A stretch of DNA of 64,000 nt from Calycina herbarum (Eukaryota; Ascomycota; Leotiomycetes; Helotiales; Pezizellaceae). The DNA lies in contig LLEY01000006.1 in the NCBI GenBank assembly GCA_001414485.1, positions 434,001 through 498,000 on the forward strand, read 5' to 3'. Below the pieces are notes generated by a model that made no database searches, was not told the origin of the DNA, and saw only the letters and a program-made list of their open reading frames with translations. Shown in pieces: positions 10,722 through 21,213 of the stretch. Within the stretch, counting starts at the first letter, position 1; each line of letters opens with the position of its first letter. Both the position numbers and the translations under genes were made by a program.

Positions 10722-13700
10722 CTTATTTATTTATTTATTTATTTCTATTTAACGTTAAGCAGAGAATAGCTCGCGTAGGCTAAATCCTAAAAGTGTTTTA
10801 AAAGAGAGTAAATAACACTAGAGAGGTGCTCTAGGCTATAGAGATAGTAAACGAGTAAGCTAATTTATAAGAGATAGTTTAAAGAGAAGCTCTACTTTTA
10901 AAACAGCTCTTATTCTTAATTAGTTTATAGAATTAGAGAAAGATAAAGAAGATATATAAGTAAAGAGAAAAGAAAGGAAAAGAGTATTAAGCTATCTTAA
11001 AGAATAGATTTTTATAAAGAACTTAGTTTTAGCGTAGATCTTTCTAAAGAGTTCTTTATAGCTAGGTCTAAAAAGAAGTTAAGAGTTTCCCTCTACCTTA
11101 GCTAATAGCCTTAGGTCTTTATTATTTACTAGCCTATAGTAGAGTAGGTAGAATTATATTTTCGCTCTTTTATACTTATAATTCTCTAATTCTAGTAACG
11201 TATCGAGGTAGAAGAAGCAGAGGTAATATACTATAAAGTCTCCGTATCTAGTTCGAGCTATAATTAGTTAAGCTAGGACCTCTCTTAGTAGCTGGAGAGT
11301 CTTAGGTTTTAAAAGCTAGGAAGTAAGTCCTAGGTTTTTATAAGTATCTAGGAGCGTTATCTACTAGAGCTGATTTATAAGCCTGATCTCTATCTCTTTA
11401 ACCTCTCTCTTAAATATAGTAGTATAGAGTAGAGAGGAACTAGAAGAGGGTATTTAAGCCGCTTTTCCTATAGCTTTGTCAACTATTTCGTTACTACAGA
11501 TTCCTATATAACTAGAGTACTACCTTATCTAAATCTTCTCTAGGTATAGCTAAGTAAAGCTATATACCTTATTAAAGGTCTTTTACGACGTGTTATAAGA
11601 CTAGTAGGTCAGTTATAGTATAGCTTTAAGGTTATTAAGGCAAATCTAGTACTTCGTAGCCGAGGCCTAGAAAGAGGAGTCTAGAGCTAGTTCTAGACTA
11701 TATAAAGTAGCTTTAGCTTCTACGTCGTATATCTCTAATGTTTTGCCGAAGAGAAAGAGTCTTATATTTAAAACAACCTCTTCTCTTATAAGACATACGC
11801 CGCTACTAGTACTTTTGTTATCTAAGCGAGAGCCGTCGGTAAATATAACCAGGTCTATAGACGAGACAGAGGTAAGGAATTCAAGGAATTCAGCTTTATA
11901 GGAGTTCTTATTACTACTAGGGCTTAGACCTACTATCTTAAGAAGACGGGCCTACTAGTTAAACCCTCTATTCTATAGAGGGTCTTATATTAGGTCGATT
12001 TCTTCTAAGAGAGAGAGAGGTTTAGAAGAGTAGTAAATAAGCCTAGCTTTTAAGTAAGGGTTATTTATATATTATTTAAGTAGGTAAGCTAAGTTAAGTT
12101 AGTAAGTTCTAGTCTTAAATACTCTACTTTTTACTATAAGAGCGATTTTAGCAGCTAAGAGGCTAGATTCTATAAGGAGTACCGAGGTAGAGGTAGTCTT
12201 ATAAACTAGGAGGATAATCCTAGTATACTTTAATACTACTCTATCTAAGAGAGTTAGATAACGGCTAATCTAGTTATTTATAAAGCCTACTTAGCCTATT
12301 TCCTCTCTTATTTAACTAGAGTACTAGGTCTCTTATCTAAAGTAGGCGATTAAGAGAATAGAAGTAGTAGTAACTTACTTAAGTAGATAAGGAGGTAAGT
12401 CTCTTATTATATTTATTATTTCTTTAAGAGTATTAGCTATAAGTATAGCCTTACTCGTTATTCTTTTAATATAGCTATAGAATATAAGACAGGGGTTAAA
12501 GAAGATACTAAGCTACCTAAGCTCTTACGTAGGTTCTATTGTCTTCTCTTCAACTATAATAGAGAGAGGGAGCCGGATACCTCTCCCTTTTTAGTTCCTT
12601 TTATAAGAGAAGTATATAAGTTCTAACTTCTTAGTATTAAAAGTAATACTCTTATCTATACCCTACTCTAGGGCGCTAGCTACCTACTCTATAAGAGCTT
12701 TAATATTCCCTGCTTTTAAGAGCTTAAAAGTAAGTAATCTAATATCGTCTATATAATCGAATCTCTGTAATATTAGAAGAGAGCTAACCTCTAAGCTAAA
12801 GAGAGGCTAGATATAAAGTATAAAAAGAATAGATAAGATAGGCAAGTCTTAAGAAAGCCTATATTAAAGCGGGGTAGATACTTCTATTTCCTTATCTAGT
12901 TTTACTTTTACTAGTCTATTAGTTAAGAAAGAGATAGCCTATTTAATAAAGCAATCTAGCTAACCTTACTCTCTTAGCCTTTTAATTAGACGACTAGGAA
13001 GTACTATATTAAAGGCCTCTTTAATATTAAGTATAAGAAGAGAGGCTTCTTATTTATCTATAAGAGCTAACTTAATATCAAAGGTAAGATAGGTAGTAAG
13101 GTCTATAGCAGCTCTTAGAGAGAGAGCCTCGAACTAGTTTTACTCTAGGAAAGAGTGCTTAATAGCTATCTAAGAGGCTCTCTTTATAAGAAGCCTTTTA
13201 AGCCTTTTTCTAAAGACTAAGAGTAAGGTGATTAGGCGATATACTTAGAGAGACGACTTATCTTTCTTATTAGGCTTTAGAATAATAGTAACGATAGTAG
13301 TATAAAAGATCTTTAGGTAGAAACCTGCCTTTATACAGCCTTTGAATAAGGAGAGGATAAGATATAAGATCTATAGCTAGGCTACTTTGAGAACTCTTAT
13401 TACTAGCTCGTCTTCTCCTAGTATAGTAGAAGCTTTCCTAAGGATTAATTCCTCGACCTTATATAGTATAAAGACTACTTAGAGAAGGGACTAAGTAGAG
13501 ATAGTTAGAGTATTAAATAGAATATCCTCGACTTTGGCCTTATTTATAAGTAGCTCTTATACTAGGATCTTCTACTTTTCTTAGATAGAGAAGCCTAGTT
13601 AGCCTACTAAGTCTCTTAGAGAGAGAGACTTGTAGATTCTAGTACTCTTGTACTACTTATAAATTTTAAATATATCTTTACTCTTCGTAGCTTTATTAAC

Positions 13701-16010
13701 TAGGGTATAGAAGTGTTCTCTCTTTACCTTCTGGATTTCCTACCTTAGACTCTTATAAAGAGTCTTTAAAGCTTATACGCTCGCGTTAAGCCTTTATACC
13801 TACCTTGCCTTAGTAGCCGCCGTCTAGTACTCCTTATTCTACTAAGGGTGTCTAAACCCGTGTCCGAGCCCTCGCTTAGCACTGCTAAGATATACGCTAT
13901 ATACGCTCTTAGTAATAAATTCTACTAGGGCTTCTAGTAAGTCTAAGTCTGGTTACTCTATAAGTTCGTAAAGCTATTAAGTTTTAAGCTTTTCTTAAAA
14001 AGTTATCTTAAAGGTTTTAACGTTAAGAGAGCTAAGCTTAAGAGAGAGGTTCTTTATAGTTAAGTTTCTTATATATAGAAGTCGAGTAAGAAGTAGGAAG
14101 TAGTTAGAGCTATACTTAAATATAAAGTTAACCTTAGTAGTAGCCTCTCTCTAGTATAGGTTATTAGAGTAGAAGGCTAGGTCGAGGGTATTACTAAGGT
14201 TATAAGTTCGCGTACTAGGAGGGGTAGAGAGCTATAGCTCTCTATCCTCTATCTAGTTAATAAGCAGAGAGGACTGTATACTTTCTTGCCCTAGGAAGTC
14301 TAGCTACTAAAGTTGACTCTTTAGGTTAAAGTCGCCAGCTATTAGAGTATTAGTTATAAAAATATATACTAAGCTAAGAACATAGTTAATAGCCTCTCCT
14401 ACTCCCTTAGTATCTAGGGACGAGTTATATACGTTAAGTATATAAAGTAGAGAGCCTTAAAAGGAAGTGATCTTAATATAAACAAGGTCTCGGTATTTAA
14501 GTAAGAGTATAGTTAGTGATTATTAACTTAAGAGAATCCCTACTCTCTTTTATATAAAAGTAAGAACTCTAGAAAGGTTAACGTTCTAGTTATATATAGG
14601 TATAAAGTAGGTATAGTTTAGATATTATCTTATAATTTAACAGTTAATCTCCTTCTAGTAGATATATAGTTCTTAGATAAGAACTATATCTATTCGTCTA
14701 GAGTAGGCTAGTTAGAGTACTAGCTCTTAGTACTTACTAGACTTATATATATTAATTTATAAGACTTAAAAGCAGTATTACTTAAAAGGTCCTCGTCTAC
14801 TTATAAAGGAGAGAGGTAAGAGTCTAGGCTCTCTAGTTAAGAAGAGAGGTTCGAAAGTAAGGAAGAGGTGCTTATAGAAGCCTCTTTACTTAGTTATAGT
14901 AAGTTTAAGAAAAGAGTAGTAGTAGTAGAGTAGCTTATTTCAGTATCTACGTTGTTATAGAGCGAGTCTTCCTCTTTTCTTAGGCAAATCTTATTATATA
15001 CTTATTATATAGATCTCTTATTCTCTATTAAAGGCAGGGGTCTAGAGGCTTTTAGCCGGAGTTAGTATATAGAGTCGTCTAAGACGTAAGAGCTGTTATA
15101 GTATAGGTATTTTAATTTATATTAAGAGTGCTTTATACACCTTAGATAGAAGGTTTCTAAGTGTTTTATACTACTATATAGGCAGCATTGTTGATTTTTA
15201 CTACAGTTCCGTAAGTTATACCACTTCTAGTACTTTAAGCACTGAATTACAGTAGAGACTTTAGAGAGACGCTTAAGAAAGGCTCTGCTACCTAGAAGTA
15301 ACGTTATATCTAGAATAGCGGAAGGACCTCTTATATCCTCTTTCTTAAAGAAGGCGATCTAGGTAGTATAAAACAGCTCGTTTAAGAGAGAGCTAGCAGC
15401 TATGTTAACTTTTATAAATACTATTCTAATTCGTTCCTTTATTACTATAGCTACTACTTCGGCTATAGTAGAGATAAGAGTTAAAAGAATCGCTTCTTCT
15501 TTGCTAATCTAGATAGTTTCTATACTTCGAGATATACCTATTATATATTATACTACCTAGTCTTATAAGACCTCTATTTTAGCTATAGTAAATAGAGTTT
15601 AGATATAAGCTCTCTTTGTTATTAAAAGAGTATCTAGAGCTTCTTTATCTTTAGAGATAATAACGAAACTAGATTTAACTAAGAGTACTTCTTATACTAG
15701 CTCTTTATAATATATTTTTAGGTTATAAAGTATAAGAAAGATAGCTTAGACGGAGTAGTTTCTATTAGAAGAGTCCTAGAGAAGTCGGACGAAGACTCTA
15801 AGGTTAGATTTAGCTAGTGTTCTCTTATTCTTCTATAGCTTAAAGGCGGTAGAAGAGAGAGGTAATATAGTTATTATTATTATACTTATAGCTTTAGCTT
15901 TATTTTCAGATACTAAGGTATTCCTTATAGTCTATACGTATAAAATTTTCCTTATAAGGCCTAGAGAGGAGGAGAGAGTCGACGAGGGCGTAGGAGCGTC
16001 TCTATACTCT
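10722..16010 (-). mobile_element. Tad1-like LINE with RNase H, RIP-decayed
   Basis: A non-LTR retrotransposon reads on the minus strand. Near 15160-15270 the ORF1 end has CCHC-type knuckle spacing ('QCLKY', 'RNCSKNQQCCLY', 'FYLRC'). The reverse transcriptase lies near 12650-12970: 'NRLVKVKLDKEIEVSTP', then 'ILSILFILYI' and the catalytic box 'FDYIDDIRLL'. Downstream, at about 11480-11840, is an RNase H domain ('VIFTDGSRLDNKSTSSGV', 'YDVEAKATLYSLELAL'), the order seen in Tad/I-clade elements of ascomycetes. The 3' end at about 10722-10745 is a run of TTTA/ATTT units, a common LINE tail. Stops are frequent. The exact 5' end is uncertain and lies just before the LTR that starts at 16013. Confidence 0.8.
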
Positions 16011-16012
16011 AA

Positions 16013-17422
16013 TGTTATAAATTACAGTTACGTAGTAAGTAGTCTAGACAGCGTTCTAATAGAATAAGATATAACATCTAGGAATAGAAGGTAATACAGG
16101 AGGAAATCAGTAATACGGAAGGTATTTAAGGGTTTTAGGATCTTACTATTGTAATACTGTTGGAAGTCACGTGCGGTCACGTGACGTGATCGCCTACATC
16201 GCTCTAGTCGTCTTAATCGTAAGCGACGTAAGCGATATAAGTAATATTAGCGATATACTTAGAGAACGAAGGTTCTATATAAGACTAGCACGTCTACTAC
16301 TAGATAGAACCTTCGTACTTAACTTTAGTTATTAATCTTATTATCTTATTTAACATCTTTAATATAAGTAACGAGTTCACTTCTAAGTAAACAACCCGGC
16401 GTATCTATACTTCTTATCTATATACTAACCTTTAAGACTTAGTTATCTTTATTTAGTTCGTTTAAGTTTTATTATATCTAAGTAAGTGTTAAGAGCTAAA
16501 AGAAGTAGAGGTGAGGTCTCTTTAGTAAATACCTAATAGAAAGAAAGGCTAAGGTTAGCTACTTAAGTATAAAAGGCTCGGAGAAAGAGTAAGAGTTCTA
16601 GAGAGGTACTATCGAGAGCAGTGCTAAGATAGTAGTCTATAGCTTCTCTAATCCCTCTAAACAAGGTTTAGGCTATAGCTCCACGTTCGAGAGCTCTGGT
16701 AGTCTTAGAGACAAAGTATTATTAGATGTTCGAGATAGAGAGAATCGGGCAAACCCCCCCCCTTCTTATATCTCTTTCTAGAGACGTAGACGAGGACGGA
16801 GGCTCTTCTAAGAGAGACTCTATAGAAGGAATTTAGCTTATTAAGCGGAAGTAAGAGAGATTAAGCTTTTTAGAATAAAAATTTCAATCTGCGAAAAAAG
16901 GTGTATTATATTAGGCTATACTTAAGTATATAGATATACTAGTCTAAGAAGAGAATAGTATTATAAATCACAGTTACGTAGTAAGTAGTCTAGACAGCGT
17001 TTTAATAAGATAAAATATAACATCTAGAGATAGAAGGTAATATAGAAGGAAATCAGTAATACGAAAGATATTTAAGAGTTTTAGGATTTTACTATTATAA
17101 GACTATTAGAAGTTATATATAGTTATATAACGTAATCGTCTACGTCGCTCTAATTGTTCTGATTATAAGCGATATAAGTAATATAAGCGACGCGAGTAAT
17201 ATAGACAAGGTACTTAGGGAACGAAGGTTTTATATAAGACTAGTAAGTCTATTATTAGATAAGAGCTTCGTACTTAACTTTAGTTATTAATCTTATTATC
17301 TTATTTAATATCTTTAATATAAGTAACGAGTTTACTTCTAAGTAAACAACCTAGTATATCTGTACTTCTTACTTATATACTAACTATCGAGACTTAGTTA
17401 CCTTTGTTTAAGTTTCGTTATA
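16013..17422 (+). mobile_element. Short LTR element (TRIM-like): two 464-bp LTRs and a 482-bp interior
   Basis: Direct repeats at 16013-16476 and 16959-17422 start TGTTATAAATTACAG (TATTATAAATCACAG in the second) and end TTTTATTATA or TTTCGTTATA. Both are RIP variants of a TG...TTTCGTTACA LTR also present at 54252-59719. The second copy is much more mutated. The interior (16477-16958) has no recognisable gag or pol. The flanks (TCTAA before, AAGAG after) do not match. This may be a non-autonomous element, or two LTRs brought together by deletion of a larger Gypsy element such as the one at 8900. Confidence 0.7.
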
Positions 17423-18584
17423 AAGAGGTCTTAGAAGAGGTCTTAGATAGTATCGATTTAGATGTTATCTTAGGAGCTAGAGTTGCTAGTGCTTTCTTTA
17501 CTAGTGTCTTTAAAGACTTTAATAGTATTACTAGAAGAATCGATTTACTTGTCTTTCTTAACTTACTAGGTAATAGTATAATAGTATCTCCTTTGTTAAT
17601 AAATTCCTTAATATTTAGAGGATTCTTATAAGAATTCTTTAAGTACTATCTTAATTCCTTAGATAGAACCTCTCTCTTAGACTTAATCTTCTTAAGTTCT
17701 TTATAAAGTACTAGCGTCTTCTCCTCCTCTATTAAGATGTTATATAAAGCCTATAATACTTTACTACTTTCTCTTTTATAAAGATCTTCTACGTATATAC
17801 CTCTTAATTAGAGAGTTCTTCGAAGACTACCGGTATATTAAGTAGATATAATTATCTTAAAGTATTTAAGGTTCTATTCTTTAAAGTCTTCTTAAAAGCC
17901 TCTTATAAAGCAGTGTTATATTCCTTTCCTACTTAGTATTTATCTATATAATCTTATATATAAGTATTAAGAGTATCGCTGTCTACGGTTTCTAAATCAG
18001 GCTTCTAATAGCCTTCTTCTGTTCTAGTTCTTTTGGTTACTATAGTGTTATTAGGTGTTAATAGCCGTGGTATTCGTAGTGTTAATAGTAGTGTAATTCT
18101 AGTACTAAACGTAATCAGAATAGGAAAGGTATTATACTTCCTAGGATACTTTATAGAATCCCGTTATAAGAGGTTAGATAGCTTAAACAATAGCTAGTAG
18201 TTGACTTTCTTAAAGGTTTAAGGTGTTATAGGTAACTAGATTCCTTCTACTTCTTTTTAGTAAATCGGGGGTATAGGTGATTTACTTAATAAGTTAATAT
18301 AAGTGAATATAAAGGAGTTAAAGTAATAAGCGATTCTAAGTCTGTAATCTTAATACGAGGTAGATTCGTCTTAAAGATTATACGTTATACAAATCCTAGA
18401 ATAAAGCGTAGAATAGTATACTTATATAATCGATTCTAAACGAGGTCAGAGGATTATATGTAGTAGTAGGCTACGACGTGTAATAGTACTACTCTTAACG
18501 TTCAGTTAGCTAAAGACACTTAACTATAGTAAGTATAAGTAAGCTTATAACTAAGTAATCTAATCTACGCGCGATACTGATTAG
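17423..18584 (-). pseudogene. Copia gag-side remnant
   Basis: This stretch lies between the short LTR element and the Copia 5' LTR. The minus strand has long semi-open stretches (for example about 17430-17800, rich in Lys, Ser and Leu, such as 'NIKEFINKGDTIILLPSKL') in the position expected for the Copia gag. I do not recognise a domain. The assignment rests on position and on the Copia pol found further left on the same strand. The plus-strand open frame at 17404-17631 is a shadow of this AT-rich sequence. Confidence 0.5.
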
Positions 18585-18754
18585 TATTAGTATAACTTAG
18601 TTATAAATCTGTCTGGTTATATATACGTATTATATTCTCTGTGTCTATTCTAGGTACTCGAAGTACGACTATTTATGCTTGTGCTAGCGTGGTACTAGCG
18701 TGCTAGTCACGTGGATGGATATAAGTCAGAGGCTAATTCACCTATATAACGACA
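18585..18754 (-). repeat. Copia 5' LTR
   Basis: This is the second copy of the 170-bp LTR. It is followed by TATAT, the right target duplication, which differs from the left one (CATAT) by one C-to-T change. Confidence 0.85.
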
Positions 18755-19298
18755 TATATTTAGTAGTAATATTAGAAAAGGTTATTTCATAGCGTATTAG
18801 AGCTACGATGATTTTATGTAATATAGGCAGGGAAATAGAGGAGGGTTGTAGGGGGTTTGAGAGTTTAGGAGAGGGTTCGTAGTATTTAGGAGGCGTAGAG
18901 ACGATAGAGGAGCAAGGGAAAGGGAGACTAAAGAATTTAGATTAGAAAAAGAAAAACCCGCTTGTGCGTTAGCCTCTTTTAATATAAAATCTCAAATTTA
19001 AAGAAGGAAATTAAGAGTTCGCGGTTGCGTTTGTAATTATAATATAGAGATTCGTAAAGCAAAGATGTAACCCGTCTTCCGAGTACACAAGAAGATCTAG
19101 ATATTAGATATCTCAAATCTCCCAGCCTTTCTAGAACCAAAAAACTCTAGATCCCTCTCCCAGCAAATTCAAACAAAAAGCTAATACCCGTTTCCCCTTC
19201 TTCGCTTAAGCCCAGGGAGGAGGAGAACCAGCTATCAACCCAAGATATCAACAAAGAAATAGCAAAAAGATAAAGAGAACACCAGATTTTGGGGATTG
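18755..19298. other. Intergenic, no gene seen
   Basis: This is the transition from RIP-like sequence to normal composition. It contains a purine-rich stretch at about 18830-18920. I see no gene, repeat or regulatory element beyond the probable 3' flank of the tRNA that follows. Confidence 0.5.
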
Positions 19299-19391
19299 AG
19301 CCCAACGCGGGGGTCGAACCCGCAGCCTTGTGATTGTGATAACTACTTCTAGTCTAAGAGTCACACGCTCTACCGATTGAGCTAGCCGGGC
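19299..19391 (-). tRNA. tRNA-Lys(CUU) with a 20-nt intron
   Basis: The minus strand folds into a complete cloverleaf. The acceptor pair is GCCCGGC with GTTGGGC (two G-U pairs), the D arm is GCTC...GAGC, the anticodon stem is TGTGA/TCACA, and the T arm is GCGGG-TTCGACC-CCCGC. The anticodon loop is CTCTTAA, anticodon CUU (lysine). A 20-base insert follows position 37, the standard place for nuclear tRNA introns, so mature length is 73 nt. Both internal Pol III promoter boxes are intact. Confidence 0.93.
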
Positions 19392-20378
19392 GGTTTATAT
19401 CCTCTTTTTTTGAGATATGTTGTGTTGTGCTGTTTGGATATATGACTCGAGAGCTTTCAGATGTGGGGTATAGTGGGGTTGAACAGGTGAAAACTCTTTA
19501 GAAGTGGTGAAGGGGATATTCCAGGGTTAATCCCCACTTGGGTTATTTTTCTTTTTTTTCTTCCGGCCTTTTCCCGGAAAAGTTGAGGTTTGAACCGGAG
19601 AAATTTATTACGCGGTCCAGGTTTATCACTCTAACTTTAATGAGAGCATATACTAATTTCATTTAACTCGAAGATCAAAATAAAAGCAGACGTACAGAAG
19701 GAAATTTAGGTAACGGAAAGAATTGGGAAAAACGAATCTAAAGGATTTTGGAGGAAACTGAAGGTAGTAATGATAAAAATAGACCGACTTTGCTATCATT
19801 CAACCGAATAGGTAGCCTTGAGACGTCCGTGAAGGTATTTCGGAAGAAAAAAGAATCGTTGTGACAGTGCGACCGATTTGAGGCTCCCCTCGCTAAGCGA
19901 GGGGAGCTCGTATTCCTCCTTCTAGCTTTCGCAAGTCCGCCGCAGGTGCTGGTTGAGGTGGAACATTTGCATGAACGAGACTTCCATAATAACACAGATA
20001 CAGCCAGTTCTTTGGGGTTCAAAAATAAAAGTTCCAACAAGCGTGAAAAGGGAATATCTTCTGCTATTGCTTCAGTGTGAGAGCTGTTCGATAGTCTATG
20101 CGCTTACGACATTACTGACTCTAGCTCAGGATTTAACATTTCATTATGCTAAATTTATTATGAAATATGACACATGTATGCGACTACACACTCGTGACTA
20201 CTGTCTGCACATCCGAATCCAACCAAGACGGAGACGACATAATAGCAATTTCTACATGAGTATAGGTCCCTTCGACACTGGTCTTTTCCAAAATCAAACT
20301 AGAAACTTCGCGCTCTAATCGAGACGTTGAAGGATATAAAGTCTCAAAGAATAGGAGCTGATCCTAGTGTTCATTTCT
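19392..20378. other. Intergenic, no gene seen
   Basis: No reading frame here resembles a known protein. A strong palindrome (ctcccctcgc/gcgaggggag around 'taa') at about 19885-19907 would form a 10-bp hairpin. The frames at 19738-20040 and 19953-20318 overlap on opposite strands and look like chance. Confidence 0.5.
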
Positions 20379-20876
20379 CTAAATATCAAATGAGATCTGA
20401 GGCGTTTTCACGCGAGTGCCTCCACTGGATGCATTGTAAAAGTCACGCTCGTCAACATCTCCGGATAGTTCATGAGAACGAACCCGAGTATAGATTGGTT
20501 CGAATGAAATCAGAACGCCCTGAAGTCTGGTGTGAGCATCGGATATCTGTCCGTAGGGATTTGGGATTGGGACGGTGGCATGCATTTTCACCACCTCGCA
20601 TGCCGCCCGTCCTGGAAAGAATTTGAGTTTAGGAAGAGGATGATAAACTGGTTCAAGCCATGCCGCCCACGAGAAGGAGGGTGCATAGATAGTGGCTCGT
20701 CTCTCGCTGGCATACTCACCTCGGTGGAGAACTTTCTGGACCTGGTGAACGAGTAACTTTTTAAAGCAATTAATGTGGGAGTTCCTTTTCCCACATTTCA
20801 GTAACGTATTTCTCGGGATGAAAGGTTCCTGCCGGACGTGCAATTCCAGATAAAGCAGGGAGTCGGCCAGCTTCAA
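20379..20876 (-). pseudogene. HET-protein remnant
   Basis: The minus-strand frame of about 165 residues contains 'RRATIYAPSFSWAAW' (about residues 58-72). This matches the conserved 'YRAPSWSWA' motif near the middle of HET-domain proteins, followed by a stretch resembling the usual 'G.L..A.....G' C-terminal segment ('GQISDAHTRLQGVLI'). The N-terminal HET core (LSHCWG, LWIDSLCIIQD) is not found in the neighbouring sequence on either strand. I read it as the 3' remnant of a degraded HET gene. A chance match is possible because only one strong motif supports it. Confidence 0.55.
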
Positions 20877-21213
20877 TTGTGAGGATCAGACCCGTATATT
20901 GCTCTTCGATCATACTCCACTAATAACTAAATGGCTCCTCGTTGTGTTCATGTTTGCCGGAAATGGCACAGGAGGCCAGCTTCCGAAAGTGTTCGCGTGT
21001 AACTATAATTTTTAACACGGCATTATCGATGGTAGCACTAAAACTAATAATAGTCTATAGCCTTCCTTACGTTTTAAACGCCATCAAGTATCACATTTAC
21101 TCTCGCATAGTCGAAGAGGTTTCAGAGTCCTGGCAGAGTAATTCCCAGTGTTACATTGCTTCAGCTATGGCTTGCATAGCTTAATTTGATTCGCCAAATG
21201 AATTCAAGCCGGC

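Larger units (their letters stand above)
3235..18754 (-). mobile_element. Copia (Ty1-type) LTR retrotransposon, RIP-decayed, with nested insertions
   Basis: Two 170-bp direct repeats at 3235-3404 and 18585-18754 both read TG...TATAACGACA and differ mainly by C/T and G/A changes. The five bases before the left copy (CATAT) and after the right copy (TATAT) form a target duplication with one C-to-T change. On the minus strand the interior translates, with many RIP-type stops, into recognisable Copia pol. RNase H ('CTDSKGIYEYLVKL', 'IDGDSNPIDAITKA') lies at about 3640-4150, reverse transcriptase ('RFIN', 'DKAFKKSR', 'YTQSKSKL') at about 6950-7380, and the integrase core ('IIDEATRF', 'NFVSKEFNKY') at about 8540-8830. 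The gag-side remnant is at about 17423-18560. The LTR at 18585 is therefore the 5' LTR. The element is dead. Later elements separate its gag from its integrase. Confidence 0.85.

Noticed and set aside
17404..17631. Plus-strand 75-residue open frame in the left island
   Set aside because: It lies across the end of an LTR and a RIP-decayed Copia gag on the other strand. Its composition reflects AT bias and no domain is visible.
3235..18754. Starship-type giant mobile element
   Set aside because: The island has no tyrosine-recombinase captain and is fully explained by a Copia element with nested insertions.
19885..19907. Strong GC-rich palindrome as a possible terminator
   Set aside because: No gene ends here, and fungal genes do not use hairpin terminators. 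It may be a chance hairpin.
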